DNA of 43,725 nt from Anaerolineae bacterium (lineage in GTDB: Bacteria; Chloroflexota; Anaerolineae; Aggregatilineales; Aggregatilineaceae): positions 1-43,725 of the forward strand of contig JAFGHR010000094.1 of the NCBI GenBank assembly GCA_016930015.1. The letters run 5' to 3'. Shown in pieces: positions 25,270 through 32,642 of this stretch. Under the pieces are notes generated by a model. The model was not told where the DNA came from. It worked only from the letters and a program-made list of their open reading frames with translations, and ran no database searches. Within the stretch, counting starts at the first letter, position 1; every line of letters begins with the position of its first letter. The translations under genes were made by a program, and so were the position numbers.

Positions 25270-26613
25270 ATGACCTCACTACGAAATCTACCGGGGATTG
25301 ATGCCCTGCTGCGCGACAGTGGTGAACTGGCTGCGCGGCACGGACACGACCGCACCGTTTGCGCACTGCGGCACGTGGTCGAACAGGCGCGGCAGGCGTT
25401 CCTGTCCGGTACACGTATGCCTGACAGCGCGGCGCTGATCACCCAGGCGGCGGCGCTGCTCGACCGTGAGACGCGCCCCACCCTGCGCCCGGTGATCAAC
25501 GCCAGCGGGGTAATCATCCATACCAACTTAGGGCGCGCGCCGCTGTCGGAAGCGGCGCAGGCAGCGGTACAGGCGATGGGCGGTTACAGCACGCTGGAAT
25601 ACGATCTTGAGCCGGGAGTACGCGGCAAACGCGACCGCCATCTTGAGCGCCTGCTGGTGGATGTGACGGGCGCCGAGGCGGGGATGGTCGTCAACAACAA
25701 CGCCTCGGCGGTGCTGCTGGCGCTGACGGCGCTGGCCCAGGGCCGGGAAGCCGTGATCAGCCGGGGACAGCTCATCGAGATCGGCGGATCGTTCCGCGTG
25801 CCGGACGTGATGCAGCAGAGCGGCGCGATCATGATCGAAGTCGGCACCACAAATCGAACGTGGCTGCGGGATTATGCCAGCGCCATCACGGATAACACGG
25901 CGGTAATCGTGCGGGCGCACGCCTCCAATTTTCAGATCGTCGGCTTTACCGAAGCCGTGCCGCTGGTCGATCTGGCGGCGCTGGCGCACGAGCACGGGCT
26001 GATCGTGCTGGACGATATCGGCAGCGGCGCGCTGATCGATACGGCCCGGTTCGGGCTGAGTCACGAGCCGATGGCGCAGGAAAGCCTGGCCGCCGGGGCC
26101 GATCTGGTGATGTTCAGCGGTGACAAGCTGCTGGGCGGGCCGCAGGCCGGAATCATCATCGGGCGGGCGGACCTGATCGACATGCTGAAGCAGCATCCCC
26201 TGGCGCGAGCGGTGCGGGCTGATAAACTGTGCCTGGCGGGGCTGTCGGCCACGCTGGAACACTACCGGCGCGGCGATGCGCTCGACCGCGTGCCGGTGTG
26301 GCGCATGATCAGCCTGCCGCCCGATGTGCTCCGCGAGCGGGCCGAACGCTGGGCGGCAGCGGTCGGCGGTGACGTGATCCAGTCGGAATCTACGGTCGGC
26401 GGCGGGAGCCTGCCGGGTGATACGCTGCCCACGTGGGCGCTCTCGCCGCGCGTGGACCAGCCGAATGCCGCCGCTGCGCAGCTCCGGCGTAACGATCCGC
26501 CCGTGATCGCGCGCGTGGCACATGACCGTTTGCTGCTCGACCCGCGTACCGTGCTGCCGGGCCAGGACGAACCGCTGTTAGCGGCGGTGAAAGCGTTGGA
26601 ATCATGCACGTAA
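25270..26613 (+). CDS. selA: L-seryl-tRNA(Sec) selenium transferase
   Basis: A 447-aa PLP enzyme that converts seryl-tRNA(Sec) to selenocysteinyl-tRNA(Sec) with selenophosphate. It has the SelA N-terminal domain (about 1-70), then INASGVIIHTNLGRAPLS, the substrate-binding region around GYSTLEYDLEPG, and the PLP lysine K286 in SGDKLLGGPQAG. The sequence is full length (family about 450-470 aa). The ATG at 25270 is chosen over the in-frame GTG at 25255, which lies partly upstream of the -10 box. It overlaps selB by 10 bp and is followed by tRNA-Sec, so the locus holds three of the four bacterial Sec components; selD is absent. Confidence 0.96.
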   Translation: MTSLRNLPGIDALLRDSGELAARHGHDRTVCALRHVVEQARQAFLSGTRMPDSAALITQAAALLDRETRPTLRPVINASGVIIHTNLGRAPLSEAAQAAVQAMGGYSTLEYDLEPGVRGKRDRHLERLLVDVTGAEAGMVVNNNASAVLLALTALAQGREAVISRGQLIEIGGSFRVPDVMQQSGAIMIEVGTTNRTWLRDYASAITDNTAVIVRAHASNFQIVGFTEAVPLVDLAALAHEHGLIVLDDIGSGALIDTARFGLSHEPMAQESLAAGADLVMFSGDKLLGGPQAGIIIGRADLIDMLKQHPLARAVRADKLCLAGLSATLEHYRRGDALDRVPVWRMISLPPDVLRERAERWAAAVGGDVIQSESTVGGGSLPGDTLPTWALSPRVDQPNAAAAQLRRNDPPVIARVAHDRLLLDPRTVLPGQDEPLLAAVKALESCT

Positions 26614-28478
26614 TCGGAACCGCCGGGCACGTGGATCACGGAAAGTCCACGCTCACGCACGCGCTGACCGGCATCAACCCGGATCGCCTGGAAGAAGAAC
26701 AGCGCCGCGAAATGACCATCGACCTCGGTTTTGCGTGGCTGGACCTGCCCAACGGCGAGCGTGTGGGGATCGTGGATGTGCCCGGCCACCGCGATTTTAT
26801 CGAAAATATGCTGGCCGGTGTGGGCGGGATCGACGCCGCGATCCTGGTCGTGGCTGCCGACGAAGGTGTGATGCCGCAGACGCGCGAACACCTCGCGATC
26901 CTCGATCTGCTGGGCATCCCTGCCGGGCTGATCGCGCTCACCAAAATCGATCTGGTGGATGATCCCGACTGGTTGGAACTGGTTCAGCTTGACATTATCG
27001 ATATCGTACACGGCACGGTGTTACAGGACCAGCCCCTTATCCCGGTATCGGCGGTTACCGGCGAAGGGCTGGACGATCTCGTCGCGGCGCTGACCGCGCT
27101 GCTGGCCCAGCGGCCCCCGCGCGCTGATACCGGTAAGCCGCGCCTGCCGGTTGACCGCGTGTTTACGATCAGCGGGTTTGGCGTGGTGGTCACGGGCACG
27201 CTGCTGGACGGCTCCTTGAGCGTGGGCCAGGAAGTCGAACTCCAGCCGTCCGGCATCACGGCCCGCATACGCGGTATACAGTCCCACGAAAAAAGCCTGG
27301 AACACGTCGAGCCGGGAAATCGTGCCGCCGTGAATTTGCGCGGCGTCGAAAAATCCGATCTGCGGCGCGGGGACGTGTTAGGGCTGCCGGGAGTATGGCA
27401 CCCGACTACCCTGCTTGACGCGTGGCTGCGCCTGCTCCCGGATGCACAGCGCCCGCTGGCCCATAACGACGCGGTGAAAGTATTTGTTGGCGCGGCGGAA
27501 GTCACGGGCCGGGTGCGCGTGCTGGATCGTGACGCGGTGCTGCCGGGTGACGTGGGCTGGGTCCAGATTCGGCTGGATCAGCCGCTCGTGGCGGCGTATG
27601 GTGACCGGTATATCGTGCGGCGTCCGTCCCCGGCTGAAACCATCGGCGGCGGGATCGTGCTGGATACCGCGCCGGGCCGCCGCTGGAAGCGTTTTCGCCC
27701 CGATGTGATCGCGCGGCTTGAAACCCTGTTAAACCGCGATCCGCTGACGGTGGCCCTGCTCGAATTGGCGGACACATACGGCCCGGTGCCGGTTGATACA
27801 CTCGATCTGGACGCCGACCAGCGTAACCGGACGGTCGAATCCGGCCAACTTGTGCCCGCCGCGCCCGGCTGGGTGATCCACGCGGCCAGCCTGGATCGAC
27901 TGGTTGAGCGCACGGTCAAGGCGCTGAGGGTGTTTCATGCGCGTGAACCGCTGCGCCAGGGGATGCCGCCGGAAATGCTGCGCAGCCGTCTACCGCTTGA
28001 CCCGGACGCGTTCGAAGCGGCGCTTGATCTGCTGGTTGAGCGGGGACACGTGGCGCTGGTATCCAGCGGCGCGATCCGCTTGCCGGATCACGAGGTGGTA
28101 TACACGGCGGCGCAGCAGAACGCGATCCGCGAACTGGCCGCTGCGTTTGACGCGTCACCCTATACGCCGCCTACGGTTGCGCAGGCCCGCGATATCGTTG
28201 GGGACGCGGTGCTGCTGGGACTGATCGAACGCGGCGAACTGGTGCGCATCAGCGATGACGTGCTGTTGGCGCCGGACGTGCTGCGCGAGTGGGTGATGTT
28301 TACGCGGGACGTGCTCGAACGCGGCGATCCGCTGACCGTGGTCTTGTTCCGCGATCACTTTGGCACCACGCGGCGTTATGCGCTGGCCTTCCTCGAACGC
28401 CTGGACGCGCTGGGGATCACGCGGCGGTCCGGTGACGAACGTGTATCAGGTTCCGGCGCGTGGGAGCGGCTGCTGTAG
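26604..28478 (+). CDS. selB: Selenocysteine-specific translation elongation factor
   Basis: A 624-aa GTPase that carries Sec-tRNA(Sec) to the ribosome at UGA codons next to SECIS hairpins. G-domain motifs: G1 GHVDHGKST (8-16), MTID (37-40), G3 DVPGH (58-62) and G4 TKID (113-116). EF-Tu-like beta-barrel domains follow (about 175-345), then the C-terminal winged-helix repeats (about 380-624) that bind the SECIS RNA. Length fits bacterial SelB (about 610-640 aa). The ATG lies inside the selA 3' end (10-bp overlap), which implies coupled translation. Confidence 0.96.
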   Translation: MHVIGTAGHVDHGKSTLTHALTGINPDRLEEEQRREMTIDLGFAWLDLPNGERVGIVDVPGHRDFIENMLAGVGGIDAAILVVAADEGVMPQTREHLAILDLLGIPAGLIALTKIDLVDDPDWLELVQLDIIDIVHGTVLQDQPLIPVSAVTGEGLDDLVAALTALLAQRPPRADTGKPRLPVDRVFTISGFGVVVTGTLLDGSLSVGQEVELQPSGITARIRGIQSHEKSLEHVEPGNRAAVNLRGVEKSDLRRGDVLGLPGVWHPTTLLDAWLRLLPDAQRPLAHNDAVKVFVGAAEVTGRVRVLDRDAVLPGDVGWVQIRLDQPLVAAYGDRYIVRRPSPAETIGGGIVLDTAPGRRWKRFRPDVIARLETLLNRDPLTVALLELADTYGPVPVDTLDLDADQRNRTVESGQLVPAAPGWVIHAASLDRLVERTVKALRVFHAREPLRQGMPPEMLRSRLPLDPDAFEAALDLLVERGHVALVSSGAIRLPDHEVVYTAAQQNAIRELAAAFDASPYTPPTVAQARDIVGDAVLLGLIERGELVRISDDVLLAPDVLREWVMFTRDVLERGDPLTVVLFRDHFGTTRRYALAFLERLDALGITRRSGDERVSGSGAWERLL

Positions 28479-28496
28479 CCGGTTCGAGCCGCACAA

Positions 28497-28534
28497 AACG
28501 CGTCTGCCTGAGTGATGCACAGACGCGTTATAAT
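28497..28534 (+). promoter_or_regulatory. Palindrome and TATAAT promoter of tRNA-Sec
   Basis: A perfect 10-bp inverted repeat (AACGCGTCTG at 28497-28506 with CAGACGCGTT at 28520-28529, 13-nt loop) lies just after selB and has no T-run. The -10 box TATAAT (28529-28534) begins at its last base. This -10 lies 6 nt before the 5' end of tRNA-Sec, so transcription should start at or very near the mature 5' nucleotide. The palindrome occupies the -35 region and could be a selB terminator, an operator, or both. Confidence 0.5.
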
Positions 28535-28540
28535 ACATGT

Positions 28541-28636
28541 GGGAGTGTATGAGTCCCGGTGGGCTCCCCGGTCTTCAAAATCGGTGGCGGGTCGCGCAGA
28601 GCGGGCCGCGGTGGGTTCGACTCCCATACATTCCCG
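28541..28636 (+). tRNA. selC: tRNA-Sec (anticodon UCA)
   Basis: A 96-nt tRNA with the features of bacterial tRNA-Sec. It has an 8-bp acceptor (GGGAGTGT/ACATTCCC, one G-U pair), the anticodon stem CCGGT/ATCGG with loop CTTCAAA (anticodon TCA at 28575-28577), a long variable arm (GGCGGGTCGCGCAGAGCGGG region) and the T-arm GTGGG TTCGACT CCCAT. The discriminator is G at 28636. CCA is not encoded. It decodes UGA as selenocysteine together with the adjacent SelB. Confidence 0.96.
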
Positions 28637-28654
28637 CTATACTTTTTCCGGTGC

Positions 28655-29680
28655 TCAGTCATTGTCCTCGTCGCCGGCTTTTTTGCGCATGGTCAAAAAG
28701 CCGCCCATGCTGCCCAGCGGCCCCGGCAGCGTCTCGACCTTCGCGCTTTCTTCCCACTTACTGCTGTGGCGTTTCACGTCCCAGGCTTCCCACTCTTTTT
28801 TCACCAGCGCGAGGTAGGCTTCTGTCGCGTTTGGATCGTCGTCGATGAGCGCGTCCCGAAGCTGATCCAGTACGCCGATAAACGCTTCCAGGTTGCGTGC
28901 CAGGTTGTCGCGGTTCTGCGTGAACTGCCCTACCAGGTCGTCGTATGTCTGGTAACGCAAGCCTTGAATCGCCAGCCCAAACGTCGGGTTGACCATGCGG
29001 CGCAGTTCCATCCAACCATCGGACTGGTTGAGGTGGTAAAACAGGGCCGTGCCCAGCAGCGCCGGTAGGTTTTCGGTGGCCGCGATCAGGCCGTCGTGCT
29101 CCAACGCGTCCACAAAACGCGGTTTGCCGCCCAGCAGGCCGATCACGTCTTCGGCCAGTGACAGCGCTTCGCCGGGGCACGTGGTGTCGGCGGCGACAAA
29201 AAATTCGGTTTCATCGAACAGATCAGCCTGGGCGCCCTCGACCGAAAAATCAGCGTTATACAGGCCGCTGACGTTGACCACCGGCGTGATCCCGACCAGG
29301 TACGCCAGTAGTTCCCCGGCATTGTTGGCCGGGAAATAACGCTTCGCCAGCTCGATCACGGGCGCTTTGAGCGGTGACGTGTCGAGCACGACCGTGCCCG
29401 GTCTGAGGGATGGGCCGAAACCGGCGTACTGCCGTTCGAGCATGCCATAGGGCACGTTACAAATGATGAGGCTGGCGCCGTCTATGGCCTTGTTCACCTG
29501 CCGATGGAAATTATCGATGGCGCCGATCTTCTGCGCGGTTTTCATCGGCTGGGTTTTGGGATCACTGCCGATGATCGTAAATGTGTGCTGGGCGCCGGGC
29601 TGCTCCTGGTACCGTTTGAGCGCCAGCCCAAACGATGCTCCCAGGCGATCCAGTCCAATAATCGTAACGTTGACGTGCAT
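28655..29680 (-). CDS. Prephenate dehydrogenase (TyrA)-like NAD-binding protein, catalytic motif altered
   Basis: A 341-aa protein with the TyrA two-domain layout: an N-terminal Rossmann domain (about 1-150) and an all-helical domain with a C-terminal region (about 150-320). The usual nucleotide motif GxGxxG reads GLDRLG (9-14), with Asp in place of the middle Gly. The catalytic motif that normally reads like GxHP reads GITPVVN (130-136), with no His. It may therefore be a divergent dehydrogenase with another substrate, or a non-prephenate member. No other aromatic amino acid genes are nearby. AGGAT about 9 nt upstream supports the ATG. It converges on tRNA-Sec. Confidence 0.72.
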   Translation of the reverse strand: MHVNVTIIGLDRLGASFGLALKRYQEQPGAQHTFTIIGSDPKTQPMKTAQKIGAIDNFHRQVNKAIDGASLIICNVPYGMLERQYAGFGPSLRPGTVVLDTSPLKAPVIELAKRYFPANNAGELLAYLVGITPVVNVSGLYNADFSVEGAQADLFDETEFFVAADTTCPGEALSLAEDVIGLLGGKPRFVDALEHDGLIAATENLPALLGTALFYHLNQSDGWMELRRMVNPTFGLAIQGLRYQTYDDLVGQFTQNRDNLARNLEAFIGVLDQLRDALIDDDPNATEAYLALVKKEWEAWDVKRHSSKWEESAKVETLPGPLGSMGGFLTMRKKAGDEDND

Positions 29681-29777
29681 CGTGGTTTATCCTTTTGCGG
29701 TAGATTACGCAGTCCTACTTATTGTACGCGAACAGGCATCCGGGCATGTAAATCGAACTATCGGGCTTACTTTTACA

Positions 29778-30980
29778 TCAGGGTGCGTTCTTGATTTTCT
29801 CTCCGAGGACCGTCACCGACGGGCTTTCGCATGCCGGGTCGGTGCACCGGATCAACTGGTAGCCATCGTCATATTGCGGATTGAGGTGAAAGATCACCGG
29901 ATTGCCCGCCGAATCCAGTGCAGCAGAGAGGTAATAGTTGCCCGCATATGGTCCCTCATCAACCACAACCGCTTCCGGAACGCTGCACGCGGCATCATTG
30001 CAGATCGCCATCTCGATGTGCGGCGGCTCGCCCGTTGCATAAACCACCACCGGATCGCCGTCCGGCCCGATCAGGAGCGGGATACGCTGGGTAAGGATCA
30101 CGTTTGTGTCGAGGGTTACGATTTTGATATCTTGCTCGCACAACGCATCCGTACACAGCGCCAGCCGCAATTCGCTTCGAAATTCGATACTCGCCTGATA
30201 CGCGATAACCGGGTTGCCCGCCGGGGTGAGCGCCAGCGCCGCGTATTTCCCCGCACCAGGAGTCTCGTCCACTGTCACGATAGACGGATTCGCGCAATCC
30301 AGCGTATCACATACGGCCAGTTTCAGGTTATCGTCGCCGCCGTGATAGTAGGCGATATACGGCGTGTCCTGCTCATCCAACACCAGCGCCGTCGTCTGGT
30401 TGATCACGGGAAATCCATCCGGCAAGGGATAATCGATCTCGCGGGTCGTCACCGTCTCACACAACGGATCGGCACAGACTGCCAGGCGCAGCGCCAGCTC
30501 CCCATAATAGCTGAGGACCGGATTGCCCGCTGTTGTGAATGCCAGCGAAGGAGCGCGGCCAATCTGAAACGGTATAGGGTCCTCGGACCTATCGATGACG
30601 GCATAAAAAGGGTCACCACAGCGCAGATCAGTGCAGATCAGCATACCCAACACATTGTCCCCGGAATAAAAAAAGCTGATCTGTGGATACCCTTCAGGCG
30701 TGAGGGCGATCACCGGATCGGAAGTGAGGCCGCCTGTATTCCCCAAAACGTGCACGTCGCGCTGCTGGCAGTCCGGCGTGGCGCAGGTGACCAGATTCAT
30801 CACATCCCTCCTGGCATTGACAACCGTATCAAGCGTCGTAACTATGAATACCGGCAGATCGTCCGCCGTCAGCGCCAGTTTGCCCGACGTGATCGCGCGC
30901 ACATCGCCACCATCTTGGGCCGAGACAGGTAACACGCCGATCACGCCACATAAAGCCAACCAGCATATCGTTTTTTTCAC
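29778..30980 (-). CDS. Secreted protein with seven CX4C repeats, probable seven-bladed beta-propeller
   Basis: A 400-aa protein with a signal peptide (KKTICWLALCGVIGVLPVSAQ). The start GTG 30980 is chosen because GAGGAG lies 7 nt upstream and it places the signal at the N-terminus; an in-frame ATG at 31028 would add an unlikely extension. The mature part has seven repeats of 50-55 residues. Each has a GxPVIxY-like strand, an L-x-L-x-x-C strand, a C-x4-C loop (such as CTDPAC), then a strand ending in VD or VLG. The Cys pairs are near residues 66/71, 116/121, 169/174, 224/229, 276/281, 327/332 and 379/384. Seven blades suggest a beta-propeller with one disulphide per blade. No family was recognised; it resembles BNR-like propellers but lacks Asp-box motifs. 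Confidence 0.75.
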   Translation of the reverse strand: MKKTICWLALCGVIGVLPVSAQDGGDVRAITSGKLALTADDLPVFIVTTLDTVVNARRDVMNLVTCATPDCQQRDVHVLGNTGGLTSDPVIALTPEGYPQISFFYSGDNVLGMLICTDLRCGDPFYAVIDRSEDPIPFQIGRAPSLAFTTAGNPVLSYYGELALRLAVCADPLCETVTTREIDYPLPDGFPVINQTTALVLDEQDTPYIAYYHGGDDNLKLAVCDTLDCANPSIVTVDETPGAGKYAALALTPAGNPVIAYQASIEFRSELRLALCTDALCEQDIKIVTLDTNVILTQRIPLLIGPDGDPVVVYATGEPPHIEMAICNDAACSVPEAVVVDEGPYAGNYYLSAALDSAGNPVIFHLNPQYDDGYQLIRCTDPACESPSVTVLGEKIKNAP

Positions 30981-30993
30981 TATGTATCTCCTC

Positions 30994-31021
30994 AAAAAAT
31001 TAAGGTAAGCTTTCATACCTT
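30994..31021 (-). terminator. Terminator or attenuator just before the propeller gene
   Basis: On the minus strand AAGGTA (rc of 31016-31021) pairs with TACCTT (rc of 31002-31007) across an 8-nt loop and is followed, after AA, by six T (rc of 30994-30999). It lies after the HD-domain gene stop (31028) and immediately before the Shine-Dalgarno (30988-30993) of the propeller gene. Confidence 0.45.
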
Positions 31022-31027
31022 CTTGCA

Positions 31028-31561
31028 CTAATTACGATTGTCGGCGGCCTGGAGCAAGGCTAATAACTGGTCGGCTTCGGTCTGCGGCGGGCCGTCGAGC
31101 GTGTCCTGGTGGCGGCGAATCAGTTCGACGACCAGCGGTGAGCCGCCCGCCTCCGCGACCATTTCGGCGCCCCAGGCGGGATGCTGCACACTCACGGCGA
31201 ACGCGCGCCGCCAGCCGCGTGATGAGCCGCTGCCTCGCTGCGCGCTGCCCCACTGCTCGATGCGCCGGGGTGCGGTGGCTCTGACCAGGACTACCAGCAC
31301 TTTTTCCGGCAGGGTAAACGGCGTGCGGGTTTTGCCGACATCGTGCAGCAGCCCGGCCACCAGCAAATCCGGGTGTGTGTGCCCGCCTTGTAACAGATCA
31401 CGCAGCACGCGCAGGCTGTGCTGGCGCTCCGAGCGGCGCATACGCCGGTACAGGGCAAACAGCGGCGGGTCGAGGTGCTGCCGGGCCAACGCGTCATCGA
31501 CCGGGCGATACCGCGCGCTCAGCGCACGCAGCCCTTGTTGGATACGGTAAACGGCGCTCAT
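31028..31561 (-). CDS. HD-domain protein
   Basis: A 177-aa protein with an HD-type metal-dependent phosphohydrolase fold. It contains RQHSLRVLRDL (His48), then LLVAGLLHDVGK (His73, Asp74), and a later region with QHPAWGAEM and RRHQD that fits further metal ligands. Substrates in the family range from nucleotides to cyclic dinucleotides and cannot be set here. The ATG at 31561 is chosen because it lies 2 nt after the stop of the M50 protease gene (TGA-TC-ATG), typical of coupled translation; an upstream in-frame ATG at 31633 would overlap that gene. Confidence 0.78.
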   Translation of the reverse strand: MSAVYRIQQGLRALSARYRPVDDALARQHLDPPLFALYRRMRRSERQHSLRVLRDLLQGGHTHPDLLVAGLLHDVGKTRTPFTLPEKVLVVLVRATAPRRIEQWGSAQRGSGSSRGWRRAFAVSVQHPAWGAEMVAEAGGSPLVVELIRRHQDTLDGPPQTEADQLLALLQAADNRN

Positions 31562-31563
31562 GA

Positions 31564-32274
31564 TCAGAAGGACGGGTAAAAGCCGGTCAGCAGCTCGTAC
31601 AAAAATTCCAGCGGCGGCCCTAAAATGATCCACAGCAGGTTAAAGCGCCCCATCACCCCCAGCATCAGCAGCAGGATCAGCGCGAACGTGGTTTCGCGCT
31701 CATAGCGGATCAACTGGCTGCTTTGTTCAGGCGGCAGCAGGCCAATCGCGATTTTGTACCCGTCCAGCGGCGCGAGCGGAATCAGGTTAAACAGGAACAG
31801 CACCAGGTTAAAAAAGATGATCGTGCCCAGCACCTTGTAGATAAACGTCATGGCCGAACTGGCGCCTACCCCGATCTCGATCAGCTCGTTGTTGCTGACC
31901 AGTATCCGCACCGCGCCGTCGATCTGCCCGGCGGCGACAAGCACCTGGACAAAAAGCGCAAAAAAACCGGCGATCAACAGGTTGGTGACCGGCCCGGCCA
32001 GTGATACCAGCATCAGGCCGCGTTTTTCGTTGGGATAAAAGGCGCGGGTATCGACCGGCACCGGCTTCGCCCACCCGAACCCGGCGATCAGGGCCAGGAT
32101 GATGCCCATCGGTTCCAGGTGGGCGCGCGGGTCGAGCGTCAGGCGGCCCTGGTAATAGGCGGTGTTGTCGCCCAACCGGTAAGCGCTCCAGGCGTGCGCG
32201 TATTCATGCAGCGCAAAACCGAGCACCAACCCGATCACACGGCCCAGCAGAATCTCGATTGATATATCGGTCAA
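31564..32274 (-). CDS. Site-2 protease family (M50) membrane metallopeptidase
   Basis: A 236-aa polytopic protein. The zinc motif HEYAH (23-27) lies in the first membrane segment, and the third-ligand region reads LIPLAPLDGYKI, the usual NxPxxPLDG-type motif. It belongs to the compact rhomboid-like S2P group (YwhC-type) that cleaves substrates within the membrane. The start TTG 32274 is chosen because GGAGG lies 6 nt upstream and the protein begins with the first helix; an in-frame ATG at 32412 would add 46 unlikely residues. Translation is coupled to the HD-domain gene. It is divergent from DUF951. Confidence 0.87.
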   Translation of the reverse strand: MTDISIEILLGRVIGLVLGFALHEYAHAWSAYRLGDNTAYYQGRLTLDPRAHLEPMGIILALIAGFGWAKPVPVDTRAFYPNEKRGLMLVSLAGPVTNLLIAGFFALFVQVLVAAGQIDGAVRILVSNNELIEIGVGASSAMTFIYKVLGTIIFFNLVLFLFNLIPLAPLDGYKIAIGLLPPEQSSQLIRYERETTFALILLLMLGVMGRFNLLWIILGPPLEFLYELLTGFYPSF

Positions 32275-32385
32275 GGCGTGCCTCCAACAGGTTACATTCA
32301 CCTCTCTATTGTCGCCAAAAAACGGGCGGTTGGGTAGCGTTTGTTTTACGATTGCGTTTTTCCCGGCATAGACAGCGGGTGATGC

Positions 32386-32394
32386 TGTTATAAT
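32386..32394 (+). promoter_or_regulatory. Extended -10 promoter for DUF951 and glycosyltransferase
   Basis: TGT followed by TATAAT (32386-32394) is a perfect extended -10 element with no clear -35. Transcription would start near 32401, 35 nt before the ATG at 32436. Confidence 0.55.
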
Positions 32395-32435
32395 GTGGTC
32401 GATAATCAACAAAAAAGGCGGAGTACGACAGGCTT

Positions 32436-32642
32436 ATGCCGCTGGATATTCGAGTCGGTGACGTGGTGCAAATGCGCAAGCAGCACCCGTGCGGCAGTGA
32501 TCGCTGGCGGGTGTATCGTGTGGGCGCTGATATTGGCATTCAATGTCTGGGTGAGAACTGCGGGCGGCGCGTGATGCTGCCGCGCCGCAAGTTTGAGCGT
32601 ATGGTCAGACGCGTGCTGCCCCCGGATCAGGCGGAGGGTTAG
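32436..32642 (+). CDS. DUF951 family protein
   Basis: A 68-aa protein matching DUF951 (COG4481). It has [18 protein letters not shown], an [10 protein letters not shown] strand, then [16 protein letters not shown]. The two Cys (CLGEN-C) and the HPCG could coordinate a metal. The family is widespread in Firmicutes and Chloroflexi, with no settled function; a nucleic-acid-binding role has been guessed from its small, basic beta fold. Its stop codon is immediately followed by the ATG of the next gene, so the two are cotranscribed. Confidence 0.9.
   Translation: MPLDIRVGDVVQMRKQHPCGSDRWRVYRVGADIGIQCLGENCGRRVMLPRRKFERMVRRVLPPDQAEG

Noticed and set aside
25528..26523. 331-aa open frame on the minus strand across selA
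   Set aside because: SelA on the plus strand is unmistakable; the antisense product is low-complexity Arg/His/Gln-rich.
28497..28529. Plain intrinsic terminator after selB
   Set aside because: The stem is perfect, but there is no T-run; it runs directly into the tRNA-Sec -10 box, so it is listed as a regulatory palindrome.
29463..30932. 489-aa open frame on the plus strand
   Set aside because: It is antisense to both the TyrA-like and propeller genes, has an Arg/Gln/His-rich composition with no domain, and covers two genes with good starts and signals.
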